Shown one piece after another: positions 1 to 6,275 of a DNA stretch of 7,270 nt. Within the stretch, counting starts at the first letter, position 1, and every line of letters begins with the position of its first letter. Origin of the DNA: Dethiosulfovibrio sp. (lineage in GTDB: Bacteria; Synergistota; Synergistia; Synergistales; Dethiosulfovibrionaceae); assembly GCA_028709985.1 (NCBI GenBank), contig JAQUTB010000049.1, forward strand, positions 1,638-8,907. The letters are read 5' to 3'. The position numbers and the translations under genes are program-made. Below the pieces are notes generated by a model, which was not told the origin of the DNA, did no database searches, and was given only the letters and a program-made list of their open reading frames with translations.

Positions 1-883
1 CTCTCCCGGAGAAAACGTGTTGCTGGACGTGTCGGTTAAGGACGGACAGCCGGTCAGGGTCAATATGTCGGGGCACAACAGACTTGGGATACAGCTCGCC
101 CTCCTCGCCCTATTCGCCGTAGCCCTGTCTGTCGTGGGAGGGGCCACCGGAATAAAGGCCATGATCTCTTTCGTATTCTCCGCCCTGACTATATGGAAGG
201 TCATGATACCCCTTTTCCTTAAGGGGATGGATCCCATACCGGTGGCGTTGCTATCGGTTTCAGCCATGACATTCGCCATAGTTTTTCTGGTCGCAGGGTT
301 CACCAGAAGGGGCTTCGTCGCATGGCTGGGATCCATGGCTGGCCTTGCCCTGACCTGTGTACTCGCCCTGGTCTTCTCCGGCCCCTTTTCGGTCCACGGG
401 GCGGTAAGGCCTTTTTCCGAGACACTGCTCTACTCGGGATTCCCCCATCTGGACCTTACCAGGATATTTCTAGCGGGGATATTCATAGCCTCCTCCGGTG
501 CTGTGATGGACATAGCCATGGACATATCTGCGTCCATAGAGGAGATAAAGTCCCATCGGCCCGACATCGGAAGATGGCAGCTCTTTCGCTCCGGCCTAAA
601 GGTCGCAAGGGCGGTCATAGGGACCATGACGACAACCCTCCTTCTGGCCTACTCGGGAGGCTACATGACCATGATGATGACCTTCATGGCGAGGGGAATC
701 CCCATGGCCAACATATTGAACCTAAACTACGTCGCCGCCGAGATACTTCACACCATGGTCGGAAGCTTTGGCCTGATAACCGTCGCTCCCTTAACCGCCT
801 TAGCCGGGGCTCTGCTGCCCTTCGCCAGGGAGGAGGATCTACCGGTGAAAGAGCCCCAGGTGGCATCTGCTCCCTTACTGTGA
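1..883 (+). CDS. YibE/F family multi-pass membrane protein, 3' part (5' end off-window)
   Basis: This is the C-terminal part of an inner-membrane protein of the YibE/F family, whose biochemical role is not established. The frame is open to the left edge (SPGEN precedes the GTG at 17), so the gene starts outside the window and that GTG is not the real start. About 293 residues are visible. A short soluble piece ([17 protein letters not shown]) ends the periplasmic N-terminal domain typical of the family. About seven hydrophobic segments follow, beginning near [20 protein letters not shown]. The family signature is clear: a TGIKA loop, [28 protein letters not shown], then [41 protein letters not shown] and VAPLTAL near the end. 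The stop is TGA at 881-883. The gene converges on the - strand gene ending at 958, with a strong hairpin between them. The family assignment is confident; function and any operon partners upstream cannot be seen. Confidence 0.9.
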   Translation, partial: SPGENVLLDVSVKDGQPVRVNMSGHNRLGIQLALLALFAVALSVVGGATGIKAMISFVFSALTIWKVMIPLFLKGMDPIPVALLSVSAMTFAIVFLVAGFTRRGFVAWLGSMAGLALTCVLALVFSGPFSVHGAVRPFSETLLYSGFPHLDLTRIFLAGIFIASSGAVMDIAMDISASIEEIKSHRPDIGRWQLFRSGLKVARAVIGTMTTTLLLAYSGGYMTMMMTFMARGIPMANILNLNYVAAEILHTMVGSFGLITVAPLTALAGALLPFAREEDLPVKEPQVASAPLL

Positions 884-900
884 TACGAAGAGAAAATCCA

Positions 901-951
901 CGACAAGAAGGAAGCCCCTCCAGATTTCTCGGAGGGGCTTCCTTCTTGTCG
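901..951. terminator. Long perfect hairpin terminator at a convergent junction
   Basis: A perfect 21-bp inverted repeat (arms 901-921 and 931-951) encloses a 9-nt loop (agatttctc). It starts 17 nt after the YibE/F-like stop and ends 6 nt before the stop of the convergent gene at 958. The stem core is GC-rich (AAGCCCCTCC / GGAGGGGCTT). The flanks are only modestly T-rich in either direction (ATTAAACTATTTTG after it on +; TGGATTTTCT after it on -). It most likely terminates both genes, even though neither side has an ideal U-tract. Confidence 0.85.
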
Positions 952-957
952 ATTAAA

Positions 958-3150
958 CTATTTTGCTTTTCCCAGGTTCAACATCCTGGTCCAGCCGGCT
1001 CCATCGTTATCGATAGCCGTCCAGATATCTCCGTTGAACAGGCATAGGCTTTCGGTCTTCTCCAGCAGTAGCCCATCGCTTTCCGCTATGTCCTTGACCA
1101 GCCTCTTATCGAGGACCGATCCGTTTGAGAATCCCTTAAGATCCACGGAGTACACCCGTTTGATCTTTGCGCTGTCTCCCTTGCCCTTGTCCCTCTCCAG
1201 AACCAGCAGTGTGTCGTCGTCGACGAGGCAAAGGTCGGATAGGCCCATCCAGTATTTCTTTGAGTCAACCGGGTTATCGTCCAGAGGATACCAGGCCGTC
1301 TCCCACTTTCCGTCGGATGGGGAAAACCGGAGTATCGAGGCCTGTTTTGCGCCGCTGTTAAACCCTCTTTGCATCGCCACGTAGAGGAATGATCCGTTGG
1401 AGGTCGCGGCGACTCCCTCGAAGCCGAACTTGCCGGGGTCTCCGTATTCGTCTATCAGCTCCTGTGGAAGAGCATGCTCCTCTTTAACCGCTCCGTCGTG
1501 ATCGGCGAATATCAACAGGTTCTCCGATGCCTTACTTCCCTCGCTGGCAAGCCAAAAACCGCTCTCTGTCCAGCAGATGCCCTCCAAGTCGTAGGCCGCA
1601 GGTGCGCCGTCTTTTGTGATAGGGATCATCCCATCTATCTCGGCCTTGCCGTCTTTCGCTCCAGACATGTCGATTCTCCATATCTTGGAGGGACTCCAGG
1701 CGTTGTCGGGGACGGCGTAGATATGCTTTCCGTCGGAGGAGAAACCGGAGAGAGCGCTCCAGGGTTCGGATTTGGACGACAGAGTCAGGTCGGAGGGATC
1801 GCTTGGGATGTCCTTATCGCTGACCGAGTACAGGTTGACGGTCCCATCTCCCTCGTTGGCGCTGACTATCAGCTGTTTCCCGTCCTCTCTTCCTGTTATA
1901 GCTATCACCCCTTCAGGGCTGATCCCTGTGGGGAGTATTTTTATGAGCTCCGGGGCCGAGATGTCTTTAACCCTGTAGACCGCCAGAAAGGAGCCCCTCT
2001 CCGACGCCGCTATGATCAGGTCGTCCCCGAACATCCTGGTCGACGTGACCCCCTCGATCTCCGCTCCTTTCTTGCTTGAGCGTCCGTCGGGATAGTGACC
2101 GGCCAGCGATGCGGCTATATCGAGCTCTAATCCGGAGTCCCACAGGACTTTGCCGTCCATATCGTGAACGCTTATCCCTCTGCCTCCGGGATAGATTCCG
2201 TCGCCGAAGGTCTTAAGCCCTGTGTCTCCCTCGTTGGCCAACACCAGATAGCTTTTCCCTCCTACTGATAAATAGGTCAAACCGTCCGGCTCTCTGCGCC
2301 CTTTAAAATCGTCGGAGAAACACACCTGACCGTCCTTCTTCAGGTCCGCCTTCCTCTCGACCGTTCCGGCGCAGAACACCCTTTTTATCGATGGCTTTGT
2401 TGGATCGGATATGTCTATCACGGCCACCCCGTTGCTCTCCTGGATCGATACAGCGGCTTCCGTGCCTGATGGAGATATCGCCACGAACTCAGGCTGGGGA
2501 TCCTCCGGGTAGTTTATACCTTCTACCGAGCTGAGCAGTTTCTGGCCCAACTCCACCGAGGCCACATTGGAAGATGGCACGTCGGAGAGGTTCACCGTCA
2601 CCACGTCGATCCTTCCTGGGCGTTTCCCTCCGAGGGTGGCCTCTCCCTCCTCGTCGCTCTCCTCGTCCTCTATGGCTATGACCACGACCATCTTTCCGTC
2701 TATCTCGGTACAGCCCACCGAGTCCGGGCCTACCCCAACCGTTATATTCCCAAGATGGCGGGGTTTATCTGGAAGAGAAATGTCGTATATCCCCAGAGTT
2801 CCTGATGCTGCATTGTTTAGGTTATCTCCGTTTCGAACCGCGACCGCCAGATAACGCCCGTCGACGCTGGTCGCTGTGGATGTAGGCTCTCCAGATACGG
2901 ATATAGATCCCAATCCCTTCGGGCTAGCGGGGTTGGATATGTCAAGGATCCCTACTTTCTCTCCAGAGGCGTTGGTGTAGAAGAGCCTCATCCCATCGGG
3001 TGTTGCTGTAACTATCTCGGCGACCTGTCCCCCTGGAACGGCATAATGATTCTCAAGCGTGAAGGACCTAACCTCGGCCTCCGACGATGGAGGGGTCAAA
3101 AGGGCAAAGAACGACAGCGACGCGGCTAAACCTACGAACTTAAGCTTCAT
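958..3150 (-). CDS. Exported two-domain beta-propeller protein: choice-of-anchor-I-like half plus phytase/esterase-like half
   Basis: About 730 residues. The ATG at 3150-3148 is preferred. An in-frame GTG at 3165 lies inside the ribosome-binding sequence AGGAAGGTGA (3162-3171), and a GTG at 3156 with 5-nt spacing is the main alternative. From the ATG, a Sec signal peptide (MKLKFVGLAASLSFFALL) is predicted to be cleaved after SEA near residue 25. Residues about 30-445 look like a seven-bladed propeller of the choice-of-anchor I / LVIVD type: ILDISNPASP and IDISDPTKP blade motifs, PEFVAISPSG, LVLANEGD and VSANEGDGTVNLY. Residues about 460-715 resemble the 'esterase-like activity of phytase' domain: YDLEGICW, FWLASEGS, FGFEGVA, LVLERDKGKGDSAKIKRVY and a final ESLCLFNGDIW. 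An acidic loop (EDEESDEEGE, about 161-170) may bind metal. Expected location is the periplasm or outside the cell; the substrate is unknown. No good promoter was found in 3166-3273. The solute-binding gene upstream on the same strand has its own terminator, so this gene is probably transcribed separately. Confidence 0.85.
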   Translation of the reverse strand: MKLKFVGLAASLSFFALLTPPSSEAEVRSFTLENHYAVPGGQVAEIVTATPDGMRLFYTNASGEKVGILDISNPASPKGLGSISVSGEPTSTATSVDGRYLAVAVRNGDNLNNAASGTLGIYDISLPDKPRHLGNITVGVGPDSVGCTEIDGKMVVVIAIEDEESDEEGEATLGGKRPGRIDVVTVNLSDVPSSNVASVELGQKLLSSVEGINYPEDPQPEFVAISPSGTEAAVSIQESNGVAVIDISDPTKPSIKRVFCAGTVERKADLKKDGQVCFSDDFKGRREPDGLTYLSVGGKSYLVLANEGDTGLKTFGDGIYPGGRGISVHDMDGKVLWDSGLELDIAASLAGHYPDGRSSKKGAEIEGVTSTRMFGDDLIIAASERGSFLAVYRVKDISAPELIKILPTGISPEGVIAITGREDGKQLIVSANEGDGTVNLYSVSDKDIPSDPSDLTLSSKSEPWSALSGFSSDGKHIYAVPDNAWSPSKIWRIDMSGAKDGKAEIDGMIPITKDGAPAAYDLEGICWTESGFWLASEGSKASENLLIFADHDGAVKEEHALPQELIDEYGDPGKFGFEGVAATSNGSFLYVAMQRGFNSGAKQASILRFSPSDGKWETAWYPLDDNPVDSKKYWMGLSDLCLVDDDTLLVLERDKGKGDSAKIKRVYSVDLKGFSNGSVLDKRLVKDIAESDGLLLEKTESLCLFNGDIWTAIDNDGAGWTRMLNLGKAK

Positions 3151-3161
3151 CGGCACAACAC

Positions 3162-3171
3162 TCACCTTCCT
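3162..3171 (-). promoter_or_regulatory. Ribosome-binding site that decides the start of the propeller/phytase-like gene
   Basis: On the - strand this reads AGGAAGGTGA, close to the complement of the 16S rRNA 3' end. The farthest-upstream possible start, GTG 3165-3163, sits inside this motif and so cannot use it. Spacing from the motif is 5 nt to GTG 3156-3154 and 11 nt to ATG 3150-3148. Translation therefore begins at one of these two, and both give the same signal peptide. Confidence 0.6.
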
Positions 3172-3273
3172 ATAAGCGGATATGTTCGGAAAAGGTTACC
3201 ATCTATTTGAAACAAAACTGTGTCGGAAAGGTAAGGGGAAAGTGACATTCCCTGTTGTCTCTTGAGTAACAAA

Positions 3274-3320
3274 GCGAGAGACCGAGAACGCCATAAACTG
3301 TGGGGTTCTCGGTCTCTCGC
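3274..3320 (-). terminator. Rho-independent terminator of the solute-binding protein gene
   Basis: A perfect 16-bp inverted repeat has arms GCGAGAGACCGAGAAC at 3274-3289 and its complement at 3305-3320. On the - strand it is followed by TTTGTTACTC. It begins 20 nt beyond the TAA of the solute-binding protein gene and lies before the next - strand gene. This separates the two transcription units or limits read-through between them. Confidence 0.85.
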
Positions 3321-3339
3321 TGATATTCGGTAGATTTCT

Positions 3340-4095
3340 TTATTTGAGGTATTTATCCACTATGGCCTGGTAGGTTCCGTCGGCCTTCATGTCGTCCAGG
3401 ACCTTCTGAAGCTGGTCTACCAGGGCCTGATCTGTATCCTTGTGGAAGGCGTAGTAAAGGTGGCTCTCGCTCAGGGCGTAGACCGTCTCGTAGTCGCTGG
3501 GATTTAGGTCCATGTCCTTGATCTGCCACTGTGCGACGCTCTCCTCGTAGATCAAAACGTCTATTCTGTCGGAGTTGAGCTTCTTGATATTCAGGAGGTT
3601 GTCGGCTATGGCCTCAATCTTGGCTATCCCTGCCTTCTGTGCAAGGGAGTCACCGATGTCGTCCTTGACTACCCCGGCAGAGAGCCCCACCAAATCCGCT
3701 TCGGAGGCCACCTTTATGCCCTTGCTCTTCAGGGCTATGACCGCGGTTCTCGACGCCGACATGGGGCCGACCCACTTGAACATGGGCTTTCTGTCCTCTG
3801 TGTAGGTCATGCTGAAAAGGCAGGTGTTTGGGGTTGACTGGACCTCGTTGTACCCCCTAGCCCAGGGCAACACCTCAACGTCCTTTGCCGTTTTAGAGGA
3901 TCCGACCCTCTTGAACATCTCGGCCAAGACGTCCACAGCTATCCCCGAGGCTGTACCGTCTTCTCCCTTCATGTTATAGGGCGGGAGTTCCTCGGTCATA
4001 AAACGGATGTCGTCCACGCCGACCGCAAAGACGCTACCAGCTGCAAGACACACGAACAAAACCGACAGTAAAAGTTTTTTCATCTGGCTCAACAT
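3340..4095 (-). CDS. Family 3 extracellular solute-binding protein (amino-acid ABC transporter type)
   Basis: 251 residues, the usual length for SBP_bac_3 proteins of the GlnH/HisJ type, which capture polar amino acids or similar small solutes in the periplasm and deliver them to an ABC permease. The signal peptide is MLSQMKKLLLSVLFVCLAAGSVFA, predicted to be cleaved after Ala24. The Cys at 16 is not in a good lipobox, so I read this as a soluble protein. The mature N-terminus shows the family pattern: IRFMTEELPPYNM, then DGTASGIAVDVLAEMF. LPWARGY (76-82) and SMTYTEDRKPMFKWVGP (95-111) follow, where Arg102 aligns with the arginine that usually holds the ligand carboxylate. The C-terminus DDMKADGTYQAIVDKYLK is typical. 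The start ATG (4095-4093) has AGGAGG upstream with short 4-nt spacing. No permease or ATPase gene is nearby, so the transporter partner is elsewhere or the protein acts as a sensor. The ligand is not predictable. Confidence 0.92.
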   Translation of the reverse strand: MLSQMKKLLLSVLFVCLAAGSVFAVGVDDIRFMTEELPPYNMKGEDGTASGIAVDVLAEMFKRVGSSKTAKDVEVLPWARGYNEVQSTPNTCLFSMTYTEDRKPMFKWVGPMSASRTAVIALKSKGIKVASEADLVGLSAGVVKDDIGDSLAQKAGIAKIEAIADNLLNIKKLNSDRIDVLIYEESVAQWQIKDMDLNPSDYETVYALSESHLYYAFHKDTDQALVDQLQKVLDDMKADGTYQAIVDKYLK

Positions 4096-4099
4096 AATT

Positions 4100-4105
4100 C
4101 CTCCT
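4100..4105 (-). promoter_or_regulatory. Ribosome-binding site of the solute-binding protein gene
   Basis: AGGAGG on the - strand, 4 nt before ATG 4095-4093. A second in-frame ATG at 4083-4081 (MKKLLL) would be 16 nt away, which is too far. This supports the longer start MLSQMKK despite the tight spacing. Confidence 0.7.
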
Positions 4106-4127
4106 CAAGTATATTTCCTGCGTAACT

Positions 4128-4157
4128 ATTATATCTCATATCATGGCGTATAGTCAA
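4128..4157 (-). promoter_or_regulatory. Sigma70-type promoter for the solute-binding protein gene
   Basis: On the - strand, TTGACT (complement of 4152-4157) and a perfect TATAAT (complement of 4128-4133) are separated by 18 nt. Transcription would begin near 4121, giving a leader of about 25 nt before the ATG at 4095. The match is close to consensus, so strong basal expression is expected. Confidence 0.8.
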
Positions 4158-4212
4158 AATATTCGACCTCGATATGCAACGGATACTTTTATGCGCTATT
4201 AAGAACTAAATC

Positions 4213-4242
4213 TTGACCCATTCGCAAGGAATCTGTCATAAC
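4213..4242 (+). promoter_or_regulatory. Possible sigma70-type promoter for the + strand phytase/esterase-like gene
   Basis: TTGACC (4213-4218, five of six consensus bases) is followed after 18 nt by CATAAC (4237-4242, four of six). Transcription would start near 4249, leaving a leader of about 78 nt before ATG 4327. The -10 box is weak, so an activator or a different start point is possible. It diverges from the promoter at 4128-4157. Confidence 0.45.
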
Positions 4243-4247
4243 CGTGA

Positions 4248-4266
4248 AATATAGGGGGGCTATATT
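4248..4266. promoter_or_regulatory. Dyad AATATAG-N5-CTATATT near the predicted transcription start
   Basis: A perfect 7-bp inverted repeat with a five-G spacer lies just downstream of the possible -10 box at 4237-4242. The position fits an operator that would block transcription start, or a small hairpin at the 5' end of the mRNA. No regulator gene is seen in the window, so the role is inferred from position only. Confidence 0.35.
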
Positions 4267-4311
4267 GGCCCACAGGGCGAGGTGATTTTCGTCCTGTACC
4301 TAAAAGACAAG

Positions 4312-4317
4312 AGGAGG
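4312..4317 (+). promoter_or_regulatory. Ribosome-binding site deciding the start of the + strand phytase/esterase-like gene
   Basis: AGGAGG lies 9 nt before ATG 4327. The in-frame GTG at 4282 has only a poor GGGCGAG sequence against it and would put 15 extra charged residues before the signal peptide. ATG 4327 is therefore the start. Confidence 0.8.
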
Positions 4318-4326
4318 TTCCACGAT

Positions 4327-5688
4327 ATGAGAGGAAAAAGACTCATCGCTTTAGCTCCTTTAGCTCTGTGTGTCGCCATGGGGGGACAGGCATGGGGAGA
4401 TTCGGCTAAACAGGTTTCCGCTGTGTTGGCTGGACACGCTGTTTTAGCTGCGTCCTCAACGGTAGAGGCTCCAGATGACGCCCCATCGGATCTTCAGATC
4501 GCAGGTAAATACACCACCGGAACCAGGATAGTCGAGCTGGGATCGGTCATGGGTAGATCCGCAAATCGAGAGACAGGAAAGAGCCTACCAGTCCAGGGAC
4601 AGTCCAGACAGGGGCACTCCGGCATAAAAAGGATGGCCGACGGGACCTACTGGGTTTTGACGGACAACGGCTTCGGGAGCAAGGCAAACTCCCCCGACTC
4701 CATGCTATTTTTGACTAAATACGAGATAGATTTTGCCACCGGAGACGTCAGGCCGACCAAGACGATTTTTCTCCACGATCCAGATCATAAAGTTCCATTC
4801 CATATCGTCAACGAGAGCACCGAGAAACGTTATCTCACCGGAAGCGACTTCGACACTGAGAGCTTTCAGTTCGCAGGAGGACATCTCTGGATAGGGGATG
4901 AGTTCGGACCTTACCTTATAAAGGCCGACGAGGAGGGTCGAGTCATGGCGGTTTTTGAGACCAAGGTAGACGGGAAGATCGTCAAATCCCCCGATAACCC
5001 GACGCAACCCTCCCCAGGGAAGCCCAACGGGGTCACCAGCTTTCAGGTTTCACGCTCCAAGGGCTTTGAGGGCATGGCATCCTCTCCTGACGGAAAAAAA
5101 CTATACCCTCTGCTGGAGGGGGCCGTATGGGACAAAGAGAAGAACGACTACGAGAGGGTCGACGGAGCTCAGTGTCTCAGGATATTGGAGTTCGACGTGG
5201 AGAAGGAGGAGTGGACAGGGAGAAGCTGGAAGTTCGCCATGGAAAACGCCGCCTATGCCATAGGGGACTTCAACATGATAGACGATAGCCACGGCCTCAT
5301 AATAGAGAGGGATAACGGCGAGGGCACGTCGGACAAGGCATGTGCCGTAGGAGCCTCCGACACGGCCAGCTGTTTCTCAAATCCCGCGGTGTTCAAGAGG
5401 ATATACCGAGTGGCGTTGAACGACTCCAACGTCGGTGGACCGGTGGAGAAGCAGTCCTACGTGGACCTTATGTCCATAGAGGATCCCAAGGGCCTGGCCC
5501 GTAAGCCCCTCACGAACGGAAAGCTGACCTTCCCGTTCTTCACGATAGAGAACGTCGATATAGTCGACAAGGAACATATCATCGTAGGAAACGACAACAA
5601 CTACCCGTTCTCCTCAAGTCGTGAGCCAAACGTCGCAGACGACAACGAGTTCATCCTGCTGTTCGTGCCGGACCTGCTGAACCCCTAG
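4327..5688 (+). CDS. Exported 'esterase-like activity of phytase' family protein
   Basis: 453 residues from ATG 4327. The start is chosen because of AGGAGG at 4312-4317 and because it places a standard Sec signal peptide at the N-terminus (MRGKRLIALAPLALCVAMGG, likely cleaved after AWG near residue 24). The mature protein has the repeated propeller motifs of the phytase/esterase-like family: GHSGIKRM (96-103), TDNGFG (112-117), DFDTESFQ (174-181), WIGDEFGPYLI (188-198), GFEGMA (246-251), IERDNGEG (326-333), IENVDIVD and GNDNNYPFSSSR near the end. Many Asp/Glu side chains in these loops could bind metal. Cys339 and Cys349 are close enough to form a disulfide in the periplasm. Family members are annotated as phytase- or phosphoesterase-like, but activity is not proven for most, so the substrate is open. 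The gene is divergent from the solute-binding protein gene and related in its fold to the C-terminal half of the gene at 958-3150. A hairpin terminator follows its TAG. Confidence 0.88.
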   Translation: MRGKRLIALAPLALCVAMGGQAWGDSAKQVSAVLAGHAVLAASSTVEAPDDAPSDLQIAGKYTTGTRIVELGSVMGRSANRETGKSLPVQGQSRQGHSGIKRMADGTYWVLTDNGFGSKANSPDSMLFLTKYEIDFATGDVRPTKTIFLHDPDHKVPFHIVNESTEKRYLTGSDFDTESFQFAGGHLWIGDEFGPYLIKADEEGRVMAVFETKVDGKIVKSPDNPTQPSPGKPNGVTSFQVSRSKGFEGMASSPDGKKLYPLLEGAVWDKEKNDYERVDGAQCLRILEFDVEKEEWTGRSWKFAMENAAYAIGDFNMIDDSHGLIIERDNGEGTSDKACAVGASDTASCFSNPAVFKRIYRVALNDSNVGGPVEKQSYVDLMSIEDPKGLARKPLTNGKLTFPFFTIENVDIVDKEHIIVGNDNNYPFSSSREPNVADDNEFILLFVPDLLNP

Positions 5689-5704
5689 ATCTCCTTCCCC
5701 CCAC

Positions 5705-5743
5705 AAAAGGAGGCCCCTTCAGAAACGGGAAGGGCCTCCTTTT
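5705..5743. terminator. Bidirectional rho-independent terminator between convergent genes
   Basis: The stem AAAAGGAGGCCCCTTC (5705-5720) pairs with GAAGGGCCTCCTTTT (5729-5743) with one bulged C and an 8-nt loop. The + strand continues TTTTCTTATA, and the - strand has a T-run (CCTTTTGTGG) after the stem. It ends transcription of the + gene that stops at 5688 and of the - strand operon whose last stop is at 5745, 2 nt away. Confidence 0.9.
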
Positions 5744-5744
5744 C

Positions 5745-6275
5745 TTATACCTCCTCCTCGTCCAGCTCTCCCTCTATCCTCCTGGCTGGCCACTGGGGGA
5801 AGTTCTCGTTCCATGTCTCGAGGTTAAATACCTGGCAGTTCTGGACCGGGTGTCTGCGCCACCTGGGAGCGTTTTTGCCCGATGGAGACAGCTTTTTGGC
5901 TATCTCGTCGGACAGATAGGGCAGAAACTCGCTGTCTAAGGTAACCAGGTTTATGTAGTAGACCGTCTTGGACAGTCTGTCCTCCGCCCAGCGATAGAAA
6001 AAGCTGTCTATGAATTTAGATGCGAACGTGGAGCTTAATGTGCCGTTCTCCAGCTCGTTATAAAATTTCATGAGGCCCCTTTCTGTGGCCCTCGGGTTTG
6101 CAGGGTCCTTTATCTCGACGAAAAGAATAGCATCCTCGAACTCCACTATGAAGTCCACCCGGTGCATCTCCCCTATACTGTGGTAGTTAGGTCGGTTGCG
6201 GTCCATCTGATCGAAGACCATACCGTCTATGGCGTCGGTGAAGTCGATCTCTATGTCCCGTTCTCGGAGGATCAT
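5745..6275 (-). CDS. Small protein with PD-(D/E)xK nuclease-like motif, coupled to the upstream ATPase gene
   Basis: 176 residues; I do not recognise a named family. The N-terminal third has the pattern of a PD-(D/E)xK nuclease core: MHRVDFIVEF (Asp41) followed by a hydrophobic strand and VEIKD (Glu54-x-Lys56), with acidic residues upstream (Glu5, Glu9, Glu36) that could supply the first motif. A mixed helix region follows (70-105), then the strand KTVYYINLVTL. The C-terminus is basic then acidic: RWRRHP near 138-143, FNLETWNENFPQWPARR, and the acidic tail EGELDEEEV. No signal peptide or membrane segment is seen, so it is cytoplasmic. The start ATG overlaps the stop of the ATPase gene (ATGA, 6272-6275). 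It has little ribosome-binding sequence of its own, so translation is probably coupled. The pairing suggests an effector controlled by the ATPase. The nuclease reading rests on one motif; a non-catalytic partner is possible. Confidence 0.6.
   Translation of the reverse strand: MILRERDIEIDFTDAIDGMVFDQMDRNRPNYHSIGEMHRVDFIVEFEDAILFVEIKDPANPRATERGLMKFYNELENGTLSSTFASKFIDSFFYRWAEDRLSKTVYYINLVTLDSEFLPYLSDEIAKKLSPSGKNAPRWRRHPVQNCQVFNLETWNENFPQWPARRIEGELDEEEV
6272..6275 (-). other. ATGA stop/start overlap joining the ATPase and nuclease-like genes
   Basis: On the - strand the bases ATGA hold both the ATG of the nuclease-like gene (6275-6273) and the TGA of the ATPase gene (6274-6272). Upstream there is only a weak GGGA-type ribosome site. 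This layout usually means translational coupling and a fixed ratio of two interacting proteins. Confidence 0.85.

Noticed and set aside
322..1047. 241-codon + strand open frame overlapping the YibE/F gene
   Set aside because: It is a shifted frame of a clearly conserved membrane protein, runs through the terminator hairpin into the opposite gene, and has a low-complexity Arg/Gly/His-rich translation.
1474..2079. 201-codon + strand open frame opposite the propeller/phytase-like gene
   Set aside because: It is antisense to a gene with strong family motifs, and its translation shows no recognisable domain or signal. It is a by-product of GC-rich codon use.
3166..3273. Promoter for the propeller/phytase-like gene
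   Set aside because: I looked for -35/-10 pairs on the - strand (for example TTGTTT with CATATC), but the spacing or match was too poor to call one.
3352..4095. Lipoprotein reading of the solute-binding protein (Cys16)
   Set aside because: The residues before the Cys (LFVC) do not make a good lipobox, while SVFA gives a normal signal peptidase I site.
4282..4326. Upstream in-frame GTG start for the + strand phytase/esterase-like gene
   Set aside because: It has a poor ribosome-binding sequence and would add 15 charged residues before the signal peptide. ATG 4327 has AGGAGG at 9-nt spacing.
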